Assembly: GCF_900114035.1 (NCBI RefSeq)
Contig: NZ_FORP01000002.1
Coordinates: forward strand, 186,001-250,000
Direction: 5' to 3'
DNA length: 64,000 nucleotides
Source: Amycolatopsis sacchari
Lineage (GTDB): Bacteria > Actinomycetota > Actinomycetes > Mycobacteriales > Pseudonocardiaceae
This document shows positions 37,894 to 44,891 of the stretch, piece after piece. Every line of letters begins with the position of its first letter. The first letter of the stretch is position 1. Under the pieces are notes generated by a model, which worked only from the letters and a program-made list of their open reading frames with translations, had not been told where the DNA came from and searched no databases. Position numbers and translations under genes: made by a program.

Positions 37894-38392
37894 GGTGAGC
37901 GGGCGGGGGCTGGGACGACGGGCGACGCGGCGGGACCCGGGCGGTGGGCGGGGCTGGAGCGGTTGCCGGGTGGGCGAACCTCCGGGGGCGTGACAGGGAC
38001 AGGCGGATCAGCGCGGCGACGGCGCGAAGGGGGTGGTCGCCGGATGGGGCCGGGGCCGGAAGCGGGCCAGCGAGATGGCGGTAGCCGACGGGCTGGGCCC
38101 CGGTCGGGAGCGGGCCAGTGGCTTGCCTTCGAGTGGCGGGAGCCCGCCGGGCCGGAAGCGGGCCAGCGGGGCTCCAGTGTAGCTGCCGGGCCGAGCTGGG
38201 ATCGGGCCGGAACCAGCCAGCGGATTGCCTCGGGGGCGACGCCGACCGCCGCGACGGCGCGAAGGTGGCTATAGCTGCCGTGGCGGACTTGAATTGGCTC
38301 AGCGGCTGGCCAGGGCGGGGCAGCAGCGGGCCCCGGGCCTGACCGCGACGGGGAGTGGCGCGGCTCCGCCGCAACCCCACCGAAAACGCCAA
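37894..38392. other. Repeat-containing intergenic region
   Basis: About 500 bases between a HAD hydrolase and the HesB-like terminator, with no gene that I can support. Open frames are Arg/Gly/Pro-rich and lack ribosome sites. The middle is built of a degenerate repeat. 38225-38290 includes a slightly more AT-rich stretch (GGTGGCTATAGCTGCC) but no gene follows it. Confidence 0.65.
38056..38223. repeat. Degenerate ~48-bp repeat, about four copies
   Basis: The core GGAAGCGGGCCAGCG recurs at about 38058, 38107 (GGGAGCGGGCCAGTG), 38153 and, more weakly, 38209 (GGAACCAGCCAGCGG). Spacing is 46-56 bases, with GCTTGCC/GATTGCC after some cores. Confidence 0.5.
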
Positions 38393-38427
38393 CGGCCGGC
38401 TCCCCGCACCCAGGGGAGCCGGCCGTC
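38393..38427 (-). terminator. Terminator after the HesB-like gene
   Basis: A perfect 14-bp stem (ACGGCCGGCTCCCC at 38393-38406 with its complement at 38414-38427) and a 7-base loop, 14 bases past the HesB-like stop. On the minus strand it is followed by TTGGCGTTTTCG, a weak U-run. Confidence 0.75.
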
Positions 38428-38441
38428 GAGTGCTGGAGCCG

Positions 38442-38753
38442 TCAGACTCCCGCGGCCGCGCCGGGGGCCGGCATCACGGCGAAGTTCAGCTGCCCCTGGT
38501 CGTCCTGCTGGACGTCGAGGACCTTGTCATCCAGGAACTGGGCCGCCTGCGGCTCGAGGAAGACCCTGGCTCCGCCGTCGGCGCCGAGGACCTGGTCACC
38601 CGCCTCCGGCTGCTCCGCCAGGGAGAGCGCGAGCTGCGCGCCCTCGTCCTGCTGGGCCTGCACCGCGAAGCGCAGCCCACCCGTTTCCTGCTTGCCTTCC
38701 TGGGCGGTCAGCGCGCTGATCGCCTCGGCGGCGGCGTCGGTCATCGCGAGCAT
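38442..38753 (-). CDS. HesB/IscA-like small protein lacking cysteines
   Basis: 103 residues with the HesB/A-type carrier layout: LAMTDAAAEAISALT, GLRFAVQAQQDEGAQLALSL, ARVFLEPQAAQFLDDKVLDV. A-type Fe-S carriers use three conserved Cys; this protein has none, so it cannot bind a cluster in the usual way. Cysteine-free relatives occur widely in actinobacteria with unknown role. ATG at 38753 chosen because GAAGGG lies 9 bases upstream; the ATG at 38762 would abut it. Confidence 0.8.
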   Translation of the reverse strand: MLAMTDAAAEAISALTAQEGKQETGGLRFAVQAQQDEGAQLALSLAEQPEAGDQVLGADGGARVFLEPQAAQFLDDKVLDVQQDDQGQLNFAVMPAPGAAAGV

Positions 38754-38886
38754 GGTGTTCATCCCTTCGGTTTACGTGCGCTCGTATCCCCGACCGTAGA
38801 GGTCTCGGAATGGTCACGCCGGGTGACACCGGCAGCTTCCCCGAAAAAGCGGCCATCTCCCCAGTTCATGCGCTGCGTGACCGATA

Positions 38887-39330
38887 TCACTCCGGCCGCG
38901 TGGGCGGGGTCCGGAAGGTCTCCGCGACCGAGCCGCCGGGCTTGTCGGCGTTCTGGTTCTCCTCGACCGAATCCACGCCGTTGGACGACTCGGCGTCCTC
39001 GTCCACGAGGGTCGTGGGTGCGCCCGACTCGTCGTCGACCGTCTCGTCGAGCTGCTCGGCCGGGGTCGTCGCCGTCGTGGGCTGGTCCGGGTCCTCGGGC
39101 TGGACGTCCGGGCGCTCCTCGCGCAGCCGGTCCTCCAACGGCTTGCCCTCGCGCTCCTCGTTCGGCGTCGTGCCGAAGCCGTCGGAGAAGGCGTAGCGCT
39201 CGGGCGGCTCGATGCCCTCCTCGAGCGGATCGACGCGCAGCCGGTCTTCGTCGAGGTCCTCCGCGCTGTTCAACGCGGCCGGGTCGGATTCGACGGAATC
39301 GGGTACTGGGTGTCCGTGCGCCTCGCTCAT
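38887..39330 (-). CDS. DUF5709-like acidic protein
   Basis: 147 residues, strongly acidic and probably disordered. LRVDPLEEGIEPPERYAFSDGFGTTPNEER matches the DUF5709 pattern (core DPLEEGIEPPERYA), followed by GKPLEDRLREERPDVQPED. Function unknown. The start MSEAHGHPVP at 39330 is preferred from family length; no good ribosome site is seen, and an in-frame GTG at 39381 is possible. 38763-38886, downstream, holds nothing recognisable. Confidence 0.75.
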   Translation of the reverse strand: MSEAHGHPVPDSVESDPAALNSAEDLDEDRLRVDPLEEGIEPPERYAFSDGFGTTPNEEREGKPLEDRLREERPDVQPEDPDQPTTATTPAEQLDETVDDESGAPTTLVDEDAESSNGVDSVEENQNADKPGGSVAETFRTPPTRPE

Positions 39331-39429
39331 GGGGAGGCGATACCCGAGGTCAGGACCGGGCAAACCCGAGATCAAGGTCACTCGGTTGTAGAGTGCAAGA
39401 AGTTGCTGAGGCTAGGTAAATTGAGCGTC

Positions 39430-39861
39430 ATGACCACCGCGCAGTGGAGCGGGCCGCGGGCCGACCGCGGGCTCGACGTCACCCATCCGGTGGTTTGGTA
39501 CGTGGTGGCAGGCGTGGTCACCACGGGGCTGCAGGAACTCGTTTTCCTCGCCGCCCGCCCCTTCGTCGACTCGTTCGCCGCGAACGTCCTCGCCATCGGG
39601 CTCACCACGATCGCCAACACGGAGTTCCACCGCCGCGTCACGTTCGCGCACATGAAGGCTTCGGTCGCGAAACTGCATTTGCAGTCCGCAGGCACTTTCG
39701 CGTTCTACGCCAGCTACGGCTCGCTCGTCCTCGTACTGCTGCACTGGCTGGTCGGCTCGCCCTCGGCGACGCTGGAAGCGGTGGTGCTCGCCGCCACGAG
39801 CGCGGTGGGCGGCATTTTACGATTCATCGTCCTTCGTTGGTGGGTTTTCACCACTGGCTGA
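39430..39861 (+). CDS. GtrA-like membrane protein
   Basis: 143 residues with four predicted membrane helices (about 21-42, 45-65, 88-108, 112-135). NTEFHRRVTF between helices matches the GtrA N-x3-NR-xTF signature. GtrA-like proteins are thought to move lipid-linked sugars or help in cell-wall glycan synthesis. It follows a TAGGTAAAT box without a clear ribosome site. The divergent neighbour is the DUF5709 gene. Confidence 0.8.
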   Translation: MTTAQWSGPRADRGLDVTHPVVWYVVAGVVTTGLQELVFLAARPFVDSFAANVLAIGLTTIANTEFHRRVTFAHMKASVAKLHLQSAGTFAFYASYGSLVLVLLHWLVGSPSATLEAVVLAATSAVGGILRFIVLRWWVFTTG

Positions 39862-39970
39862 CATTTTCCACGCACCGGTATCGGGTGCGCACAGAACTCG
39901 CACGTAACCGCCCTGAGTAACCGCGAAGAATGCATTCGTGAGCATTCCGCTGCTGCAAACGGGGTATCTC

Positions 39971-40010
39971 TTGAACAGTCCTTGTTCAACTTTCACTCGC
40001 CGCTTACGAT
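39971..40010 (+). promoter_or_regulatory. Sigma-factor gene promoter with 19-bp palindrome over the -35
   Basis: TTGAACA-GTCCT-TGTTCAA (39971-39989) is a perfect inverted repeat with a 5-base centre. TTGTTC (39983-39988) in its right arm is spaced 16 bases from TACGAT (40005-40010), a fair -35/-10 pair. A repressor at the palindrome would block the -35. The remaining leader (40011-40137) is about 125 bases and has no gene. Confidence 0.6.
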
Positions 40011-40137
40011 TACGCTCAGTCGCTTCGGGAGCGGGTCGGCAGGGATCTTTTAGGGGAGTGTCCGCTCACCGTGGGTGACAGACGAGGGCCCGACGATGAC
40101 CGGTCGTAGGGTCGCCGTTGTCGTTGGGGAGTCGACC

Positions 40138-40809
40138 ATGAGAACCGAAGTCCCGCCTGTCACCGCCGTGCCCGCCGAGGCGCAGGTGCCCGGGTTCACC
40201 ACGCCGCAGTCCTTCCCGCGTGGAGCCGCCTCTCGGCTCACGAAGGAAGAGCTCGACCCTGCCGTCAAGGAGGCCGCCGGAGGAGACCCCGTCGCAGTCA
40301 GCAAGCTGATCGCGCTGATCACGCCCGTCGCCGTCCGGTACTGCCGGGCCCGGCTCGGCGGCCGCGACCTGTCCTACCTCTCGGCCGACGACGTCGCGCA
40401 GGAGGTCTGCCTGGCCGTCCTGCACGCACTGCCGAACTACCAGGACCGCGGCGGCTCGTTCCTCTACCTCGTGCACGCCATCGCGTCCAACAAGGTCGCC
40501 GACGCCTACCGCCTGGTCTCCCGCGACCGGTCGGACCCCGTGGCCGAGCTGCCGGAACGGCCGCTGACGGACAACGAGCCCGAGAAGCGCGTGCTCGACG
40601 GCGACCTCGGCGACCGGCTGAGCAAGCTGCTCGCCACGCTGCCGCCGCTGCAGCAGGAGATCCTCACCCTGCGGCTGGTCGTGGGCCTGTCCGCCAACGA
40701 GACGGCCGAGGCGCTGGGCATCTCCGCGGGCAACGTCCGCGTCACCCAGCACCGGGCGCTCACCAAGCTGCGCGCGATGATCACGCGCGACGGCGACCTC
40801 GTGGACTGA
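40138..40809 (+). CDS. RNA polymerase sigma-70 family factor, SigD/ShbA-like
   Basis: 223 residues with region 2 (YCRARLGGRDLSYLSADDVAQ near 68-100, first 20 shown as YCRARLGGRDLSYLSADDVA, then AVLHALPNY) and region 4 (LPPLQQEILTLRLVVGLS, ISAGNVRVTQHRALTKLR near 195). The DVAQEVCLAVLHALPNY wording is that of the SigD/ShbA branch, which in Streptomyces drives the principal sigma gene. ATG at 40138 with GGGGAG seven bases before it. A WhiB gene lies 1 kb away, as near sigD in mycobacteria. No anti-sigma gene is adjacent. Confidence 0.88.
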   Translation: MRTEVPPVTAVPAEAQVPGFTTPQSFPRGAASRLTKEELDPAVKEAAGGDPVAVSKLIALITPVAVRYCRARLGGRDLSYLSADDVAQEVCLAVLHALPNYQDRGGSFLYLVHAIASNKVADAYRLVSRDRSDPVAELPERPLTDNEPEKRVLDGDLGDRLSKLLATLPPLQQEILTLRLVVGLSANETAEALGISAGNVRVTQHRALTKLRAMITRDGDLVD

Positions 40810-40817
40810 AACCGCTC

Positions 40818-41798
40818 TCAGCCGAAAGCCTTCTCCAGCGCGGGCAGCAGGTCCGACTTCGCGAACTCGAAGAACGGGTCCTGCTGGTCGCCGCCGATCT
40901 GGACGAGCGCGAGGTCGGTGAACCCGGCCTCCGCGAACGGCTTGACCGCCTCGACGATCGCGTCCACGTCCGCCCCGCACGGGATCGACTGGGCCACGTC
41001 GGCCTGCCTGACGTACTGCGTCGCGCCCGCGAACGCGACCGTGCCCGGCAGTTCGGCGTTGACCTTCCAGCCGCCCGAAAACCAGCGGAACTGTTCGTGC
41101 GCCCTGCGCTCGGCGGCCTCGCGGTCGGTGCCGAACGACACCGGCAGCTGCGCGAACTTCCGCGTCGTGTCCTCGCGCACCTGCGTGCGCTCGGCGTCCC
41201 ACGCCTTGACCAGCTCACCGTTGGGCTCGGTGGTGATCATCGCGTCGGCGACCGGCGCGAACCGCTCCACCGACTGCTGCCCGGACACCGCGACCGCGAT
41301 CGGGGTGCGCCGCTCCGGCAGGTCCCACAGCTTCGCCGAGTCGACCCGGAAGTGCTGTCCCGAGAAGTTCACGTACCCGCCGTCGAACAGCTCACCGATG
41401 ATCTCGACGGCCTCGCTGAGCATCTCGTGCCGGACGTTGGCCGGCGGCCAGCCGCGGCCCACGACGTGCTCGTTGAGGTTCTCGCCGGCCCCCAGCCCGA
41501 GGATGAACCTGTTGTCGGACAACAGGGACACGGTCGCGGCCTTCTGCGCGACCACCGCGGGGTGGTACCGCACCGTCGGGCACGTCACGAAGCTCAACAG
41601 CTCCACCCGCTCGGTGACCTGGCTGACCGCGCCCAGCACGCTCCACGCGTACGGCGCGTGCCCCTGCTCGTCGAGCCACGGGAAGTAGTGGTCGCTGGAG
41701 ACCTCGAAGGCGAACCCGCACTCCTCGGCCGCCCGCGCGTGCCGGACCAGCTCCTTCGGCCCGGCCTGCTCGGTCATCAGCGTGTAACCGAAACGCAC
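40818..41798 (-). CDS. F420-dependent LLM-class oxidoreductase (TIGR03557-type)
   Basis: 326 residues of the luciferase-like flavin/F420 family: VRFGYTLMTEQAGPKELVRHAR at the start (first part), FEVSSDHYFPW near 35, GLGAGENLNEHVVGRGWPP near 110. Such proteins resemble F420-dependent glucose-6-phosphate dehydrogenase and use coenzyme F420 for hydride transfer. GTG at 41798 with AAGGAG before it. The gene overlaps the end of whiB by 22 bases, which suggests co-expression. Confidence 0.88.
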   Translation of the reverse strand: MRFGYTLMTEQAGPKELVRHARAAEECGFAFEVSSDHYFPWLDEQGHAPYAWSVLGAVSQVTERVELLSFVTCPTVRYHPAVVAQKAATVSLLSDNRFILGLGAGENLNEHVVGRGWPPANVRHEMLSEAVEIIGELFDGGYVNFSGQHFRVDSAKLWDLPERRTPIAVAVSGQQSVERFAPVADAMITTEPNGELVKAWDAERTQVREDTTRKFAQLPVSFGTDREAAERRAHEQFRWFSGGWKVNAELPGTVAFAGATQYVRQADVAQSIPCGADVDAIVEAVKPFAEAGFTDLALVQIGGDQQDPFFEFAKSDLLPALEKAFG

Positions 41799-42106
41799 TC
41801 CTGCTCCTTCTCCGCCTCGGCCTGCAGCTGCTTGCGGCGCGCGATGGCGGCGCGGCGCTCGGTTTCGTCGAGCCCACCCCAGACCCCGAACGGCTCCTCG
41901 ACGGTCAGCGCGTGGTGACGGCACTCGACGATCACCGGGCAGGACATGCAGATGCGCTTGGCCCTGGCGACCCGGTCGGCGCGCGCGAAGCCGCGTTCTC
42001 CGTCAGGATGGAAGAAGACCGAGCTGTCGAGGTTCCGGCAATTGCCGTGGCGCTGCCACTCCCAGGTTTCGGCGACCGGGGTGGGCAGCCGTGACGTGTC
42101 CGCCAT
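41777..42106 (-). CDS. WhiB-family Fe-S transcriptional regulator (WhiB3/WhiD-like)
   Basis: 109 residues. Four cluster Cys: GNCRN (Cys22), then ICMSCPVIVEC (Cys53, 56, 62). The turn VWGGLDE and a basic C-terminal tail (RRAAIARRKQ) follow. FFHPDGERGFAR is typical of the WhiB3/WhiD branch. It senses O2/NO through a 4Fe-4S cluster and binds sigma region 4. GAGGGAG precedes the ATG. The close SigD-like factor is a natural partner candidate. Confidence 0.92.
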   Translation of the reverse strand: MADTSRLPTPVAETWEWQRHGNCRNLDSSVFFHPDGERGFARADRVARAKRICMSCPVIVECRHHALTVEEPFGVWGGLDETERRAAIARRKQLQAEAEKEQECVSVTR

Positions 42107-42162
42107 GTTCGAACTCCCTCGCGACGTGCTGTCGCGCCGGGACTACCCCGGTTCTCCCGTCG

Positions 42163-42639
42163 CTACACCCTGCGGGCGGCAGGAAAGTTCTTCACGAGCC
42201 AATGATCCGCGTACAACCGCTCCCCGTACGGCTCGACCTCCTGGTATCCGTGCTTCGCGTAGAGCGCCCTCGCTTCGACGAGATCGGCACGGGTGTCCAG
42301 GCGCATCACTTGTGCACCGTTTCGCACCGCTTCTTCCTCCGCCGTCCTCAGCAGGGCCGACGCGACACCCCGGCCTCGCGCCGTGGGTTTGACGAACATC
42401 CGCGTGAGCTCCGCCACGGTCGGTTCGGCGAACCGGACCCCGACGCAGCCCAGCACCTCTTCGCCGTCGCGCGCGAGGAAGAACAGGACCACGTCGTCGC
42501 TCGGGTCTTCGGCGAGCGCGCGGTCGATCTCCTCGTCCGTCGCCTGCCTGCCGTAGTACCGGCTGGCCACGTCGTCGACGTACTCGCGCAACACGGCCAC
42601 GGCTTCGGGGTGGTCTACGGGTACCCGCGTGATCTTCAC
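42163..42639 (-). CDS. GNAT-family N-acetyltransferase
   Basis: 158 residues. Acetyl-CoA loop VKPTARGRGVASALLRTAEE (about 91-110) after the strand AELTRMFV, and the C-terminal ALYAKHGYQEVEPY. Its substrate is not evident. GTG start overlaps the MaoC-like stop as GTGA. The intergenic gap to whiB is 56 bases. Confidence 0.9.
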   Translation of the reverse strand: MKITRVPVDHPEAVAVLREYVDDVASRYYGRQATDEEIDRALAEDPSDDVVLFFLARDGEEVLGCVGVRFAEPTVAELTRMFVKPTARGRGVASALLRTAEEEAVRNGAQVMRLDTRADLVEARALYAKHGYQEVEPYGERLYADHWLVKNFPAARRV

Positions 42640-43079
42640 CGGCGGAGCACGAAGTTCAGCGCCAGCGCGGAGAAGACGATCTCCTCGTCCTGGTTGAGCA
42701 GTTCGATGCGGCTGCGCACCAGACCGCGGTCCGGCTTGGACTTCGAGGGCCTGCTCTCCACGACGTGCACCCGCAGCCGCAGCTCGTCCCCCGGCCGCAC
42801 GGGCTTCGGCCAGCGCAGCTCGTCGATGCCGGGGCTGCCGAGGCTCGACACCGGGGACAGGTAGTTGTCCGCGAGCAGGCGCATCATCAGGCTCGCGGTG
42901 TGCCAGCCGCTCGCGATCAGCCCGCCGAACGGACCGTCCGCCGCGGCGGCGGCGTCGACGTGGAAGGGCTGCGGGTCGTACCTCGTCGCGAACTCGACGA
43001 TCTCGGCCTCGGTCACCTTGACGTTGCCGAACTCGTGCGTCGAACCCGGGACGTAGTCCTCGAAGTACCGGTCGGTCAT
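42636..43079 (-). CDS. MaoC-family (hotdog) dehydratase
   Basis: 147 residues of the single-hotdog MaoC domain: YDPQPFHVDAAAAADGPFGGLIASGWHT carries the hydratase Asp and His (YDPQPFHVD). It probably hydrates or dehydrates an enoyl/hydroxyacyl thioester. No ribosome site precedes the ATG at 43079; the minus-strand -10 TTAGCT ends 7 bases upstream, so the message is likely leaderless. Divergent from the enoyl-reductase-like gene. Confidence 0.88.
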   Translation of the reverse strand: MTDRYFEDYVPGSTHEFGNVKVTEAEIVEFATRYDPQPFHVDAAAAADGPFGGLIASGWHTASLMMRLLADNYLSPVSSLGSPGIDELRWPKPVRPGDELRLRVHVVESRPSKSKPDRGLVRSRIELLNQDEEIVFSALALNFVLRR

Positions 43080-43085
43080 GAGCGT

Positions 43086-43109
43086 AGCTAACCATGTGCC
43101 GGACATACT
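43086..43109. promoter_or_regulatory. Back-to-back -10 boxes for two leaderless genes
   Basis: TTAGCT on the minus strand (43091-43086) ends 6 bases before the MaoC ATG (43079). CATACT on the plus strand (43104-43109) ends 6 bases before ATG 43116. Neither gene has a ribosome-binding site. Both starts therefore coincide with the predicted +1. Confidence 0.5.
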
Positions 43110-43115
43110 CCCGGT

Positions 43116-44288
43116 ATGGTCTTCCGCATGGCTGAGCAGCGGAGCTTCGACCTGGTCCTCCTCGGCGCGACCGGCTTCACCGGCGGGCTGACCGCCGAGT
43201 ACCTCGCACGGCGCATGCCGGAGGGAGGGCGCTGGGCACTCGCCGGGCGCAACCGGGACCGGCTCGAAGCGGTCCGGCGGCGCCTCGGGGCGAAGTGGGA
43301 GTCGTTGCCGCTACTGGAGGCCGACGTGGCAGATCCGGTGTCGCTGCGGGAACTGGCGGGGAAGACGAAGGTCGTCGCGACGACGGTCGGGCCCTACCTC
43401 GCCCACGGCGAACCGCTCGTGGCCGCCTGCGCCGAAGCGGGCACGGACTACCTGGACCTGTGTGGTGAACCGGAGTTCTTCGACCGGATGTACCTGCGCC
43501 ACCACGCGACGGCCGAGCGCACCGGCGCACGGCTCGTCCACGCCTGCGGGTTCGACTCGATCCCGCACGACCTCGGCGTGTTCTACACCGTCAAGCAGTT
43601 GCCGGAGGGCGTGCCGCTGCGGATCTCGGGGTCGGTGAGCACGAACGCGACGTTCTCCGGCGGCACGTACGCCTCGGCGCTGGGCGTGTTCGCCCGGCCG
43701 CTGCCGATGGTCCGCGCGGCACGCGAGCGGGCCGCCGCGGAGGGCAGGCCGGCGGGACGCCGTGTGCACAGTGGACCGGGTTCGCTCCACCGCGACGCGG
43801 AAACCGGGCGCTGGCTGGTGCCGCTGCCGACGATCGACCCGAAGGTGGTGGCGCTGTCCGCACGGCTGTTGCCCGCGTACGGCCCGGATTTCCGCTACCG
43901 GCACCACGCGGCGTTCCAGCACCTGTCCTCAGTGGTGGGAGCGACGGCGGGCCTCGGCGCGCTCGCGGCACTGGCGCAGGTGCCCCCGGCCAGGAAGGCG
44001 CTTTCCGGACTGCGCTCCCCCGGCAGCGGCCCGGGCGAGGAACGCCGGGCCCGGTCGCGGTTCACGGCGCGGTTCGTCGGCGAGGGTGGCGGCAGGCGGG
44101 TGGTGACCGAGGTGTCCGGCTGCGATCCCGGTTACGACGAAACGGCGAAGATGCTCGGCGAATCCGCCCTGTGCCTCGCCTTCGACGACCTCCCCCCGAC
44201 GTCGGGTCAGGTCACGACGGCCGCCGCGATGGGCGACGCGTTGCTGGGCAGGCTCGTGGACGCCGGGCTGGTGTTCCGCGTCGTGTGA
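43116..44288 (+). CDS. Saccharopine-dehydrogenase-like / trans-acting enoyl reductase family protein
   Basis: 390 residues. N-terminal Rossmann motif VLLGATGFTGGLTAEYL (about 14-30), GPYLAHGEPLVAACAEAGTDYLDLCGE (TVGPYLAHG) and HACGFDSIPHDLG are typical of the family that includes the mycobacterial trans-acting enoyl reductase of phthiocerol/phenolglycolipid synthesis. Probably reduces a lipid-linked double bond. The start at 43116 fits a leaderless message; ATG 43128 (MAEQRSF) is the alternative. Stops of this gene and the next are adjacent with no gap. Confidence 0.85.
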   Translation: MVFRMAEQRSFDLVLLGATGFTGGLTAEYLARRMPEGGRWALAGRNRDRLEAVRRRLGAKWESLPLLEADVADPVSLRELAGKTKVVATTVGPYLAHGEPLVAACAEAGTDYLDLCGEPEFFDRMYLRHHATAERTGARLVHACGFDSIPHDLGVFYTVKQLPEGVPLRISGSVSTNATFSGGTYASALGVFARPLPMVRAARERAAAEGRPAGRRVHSGPGSLHRDAETGRWLVPLPTIDPKVVALSARLLPAYGPDFRYRHHAAFQHLSSVVGATAGLGALAALAQVPPARKALSGLRSPGSGPGEERRARSRFTARFVGEGGGRRVVTEVSGCDPGYDETAKMLGESALCLAFDDLPPTSGQVTTAAAMGDALLGRLVDAGLVFRVV

Positions 44289-44789
44289 TCACCGGCGTGG
44301 CAACGGGTGCAGCTCGACGTCACGCAACCGTCCCTTCGCGATCGTGGCGGTCAGGTACGTGCAGACGGGCTGGCGGCGGCGGTCGGTGGGCGAGCCGGGG
44401 TTGAGCAGGCGGAGACCGTTGTCCGCCACCGTGTCCCACGGGATGTGGCTGTGCCCGAACACCAGCACGTCGGTGTCCGGGAAGGCGGCCGCGCACCGCT
44501 GCTCGCGCCCCTTCGCCGCGCCGGTCTCGTGCACCACCGCCAGCCGCACGCCGTCCAGCTCCTCGCGGGCGACCTCCGGCAGGCGTTTCCGCAGCTCAGG
44601 GCCGTCGTTGTTGCCGTAGACGCCGATTAGGCGGCGGCTGCGGGCCGCGAGTTCGTCGAGTAGAGCGACCTCCACCCAATCACCCGCATGGATGACAACG
44701 TCGGCCTTGTCCACGGCCTGCCAGACCTCCTCCGGCAGAACGCGGGCGCGTTTGGGCACGTGGGTGTCGGCGAGGAGCAGAAGGCGCAT
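44289..44789 (-). CDS. YfcE/MJ0936-family metallophosphoesterase
   Basis: 166 residues. Metal-ligand motifs in order: LADTHVPKR (D-x-H), HAGDW, GNNDGP, VVHETG, and FGHSHIPW. These small calcineurin-like enzymes hydrolyse phosphodiesters. ATG at 44789; a longer in-frame start at 44825 adds a stretch outside the fold. Converges end to end with the enoyl-reductase-like gene. Confidence 0.9.
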   Translation of the reverse strand: MRLLLLADTHVPKRARVLPEEVWQAVDKADVVIHAGDWVEVALLDELAARSRRLIGVYGNNDGPELRKRLPEVAREELDGVRLAVVHETGAAKGREQRCAAAFPDTDVLVFGHSHIPWDTVADNGLRLLNPGSPTDRRRQPVCTYLTATIAKGRLRDVELHPLPRR

Positions 44790-44891
44790 GTCCCACCTGT
44801 ACACACCCGCTTTTCCGGGCGCCACCGGGCGCCCGTAACCTTCATCCCTGTTGTCCGGATTCCGCCGCCCACCTCAGGGGAAGGTGACCCT

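Noticed and set aside
37787-38392. 201-residue minus-strand frame near 38 kb
   Set aside because: Antisense to the HAD gene end and the degenerate repeat, with biased composition and no start signal.
39310-39429. tRNA or small RNA in the DUF5709/GtrA gap
   Set aside because: The AT-richer gap suggested an RNA gene, but no cloverleaf or terminator could be drawn; promoter DNA for the divergent pair is simpler.
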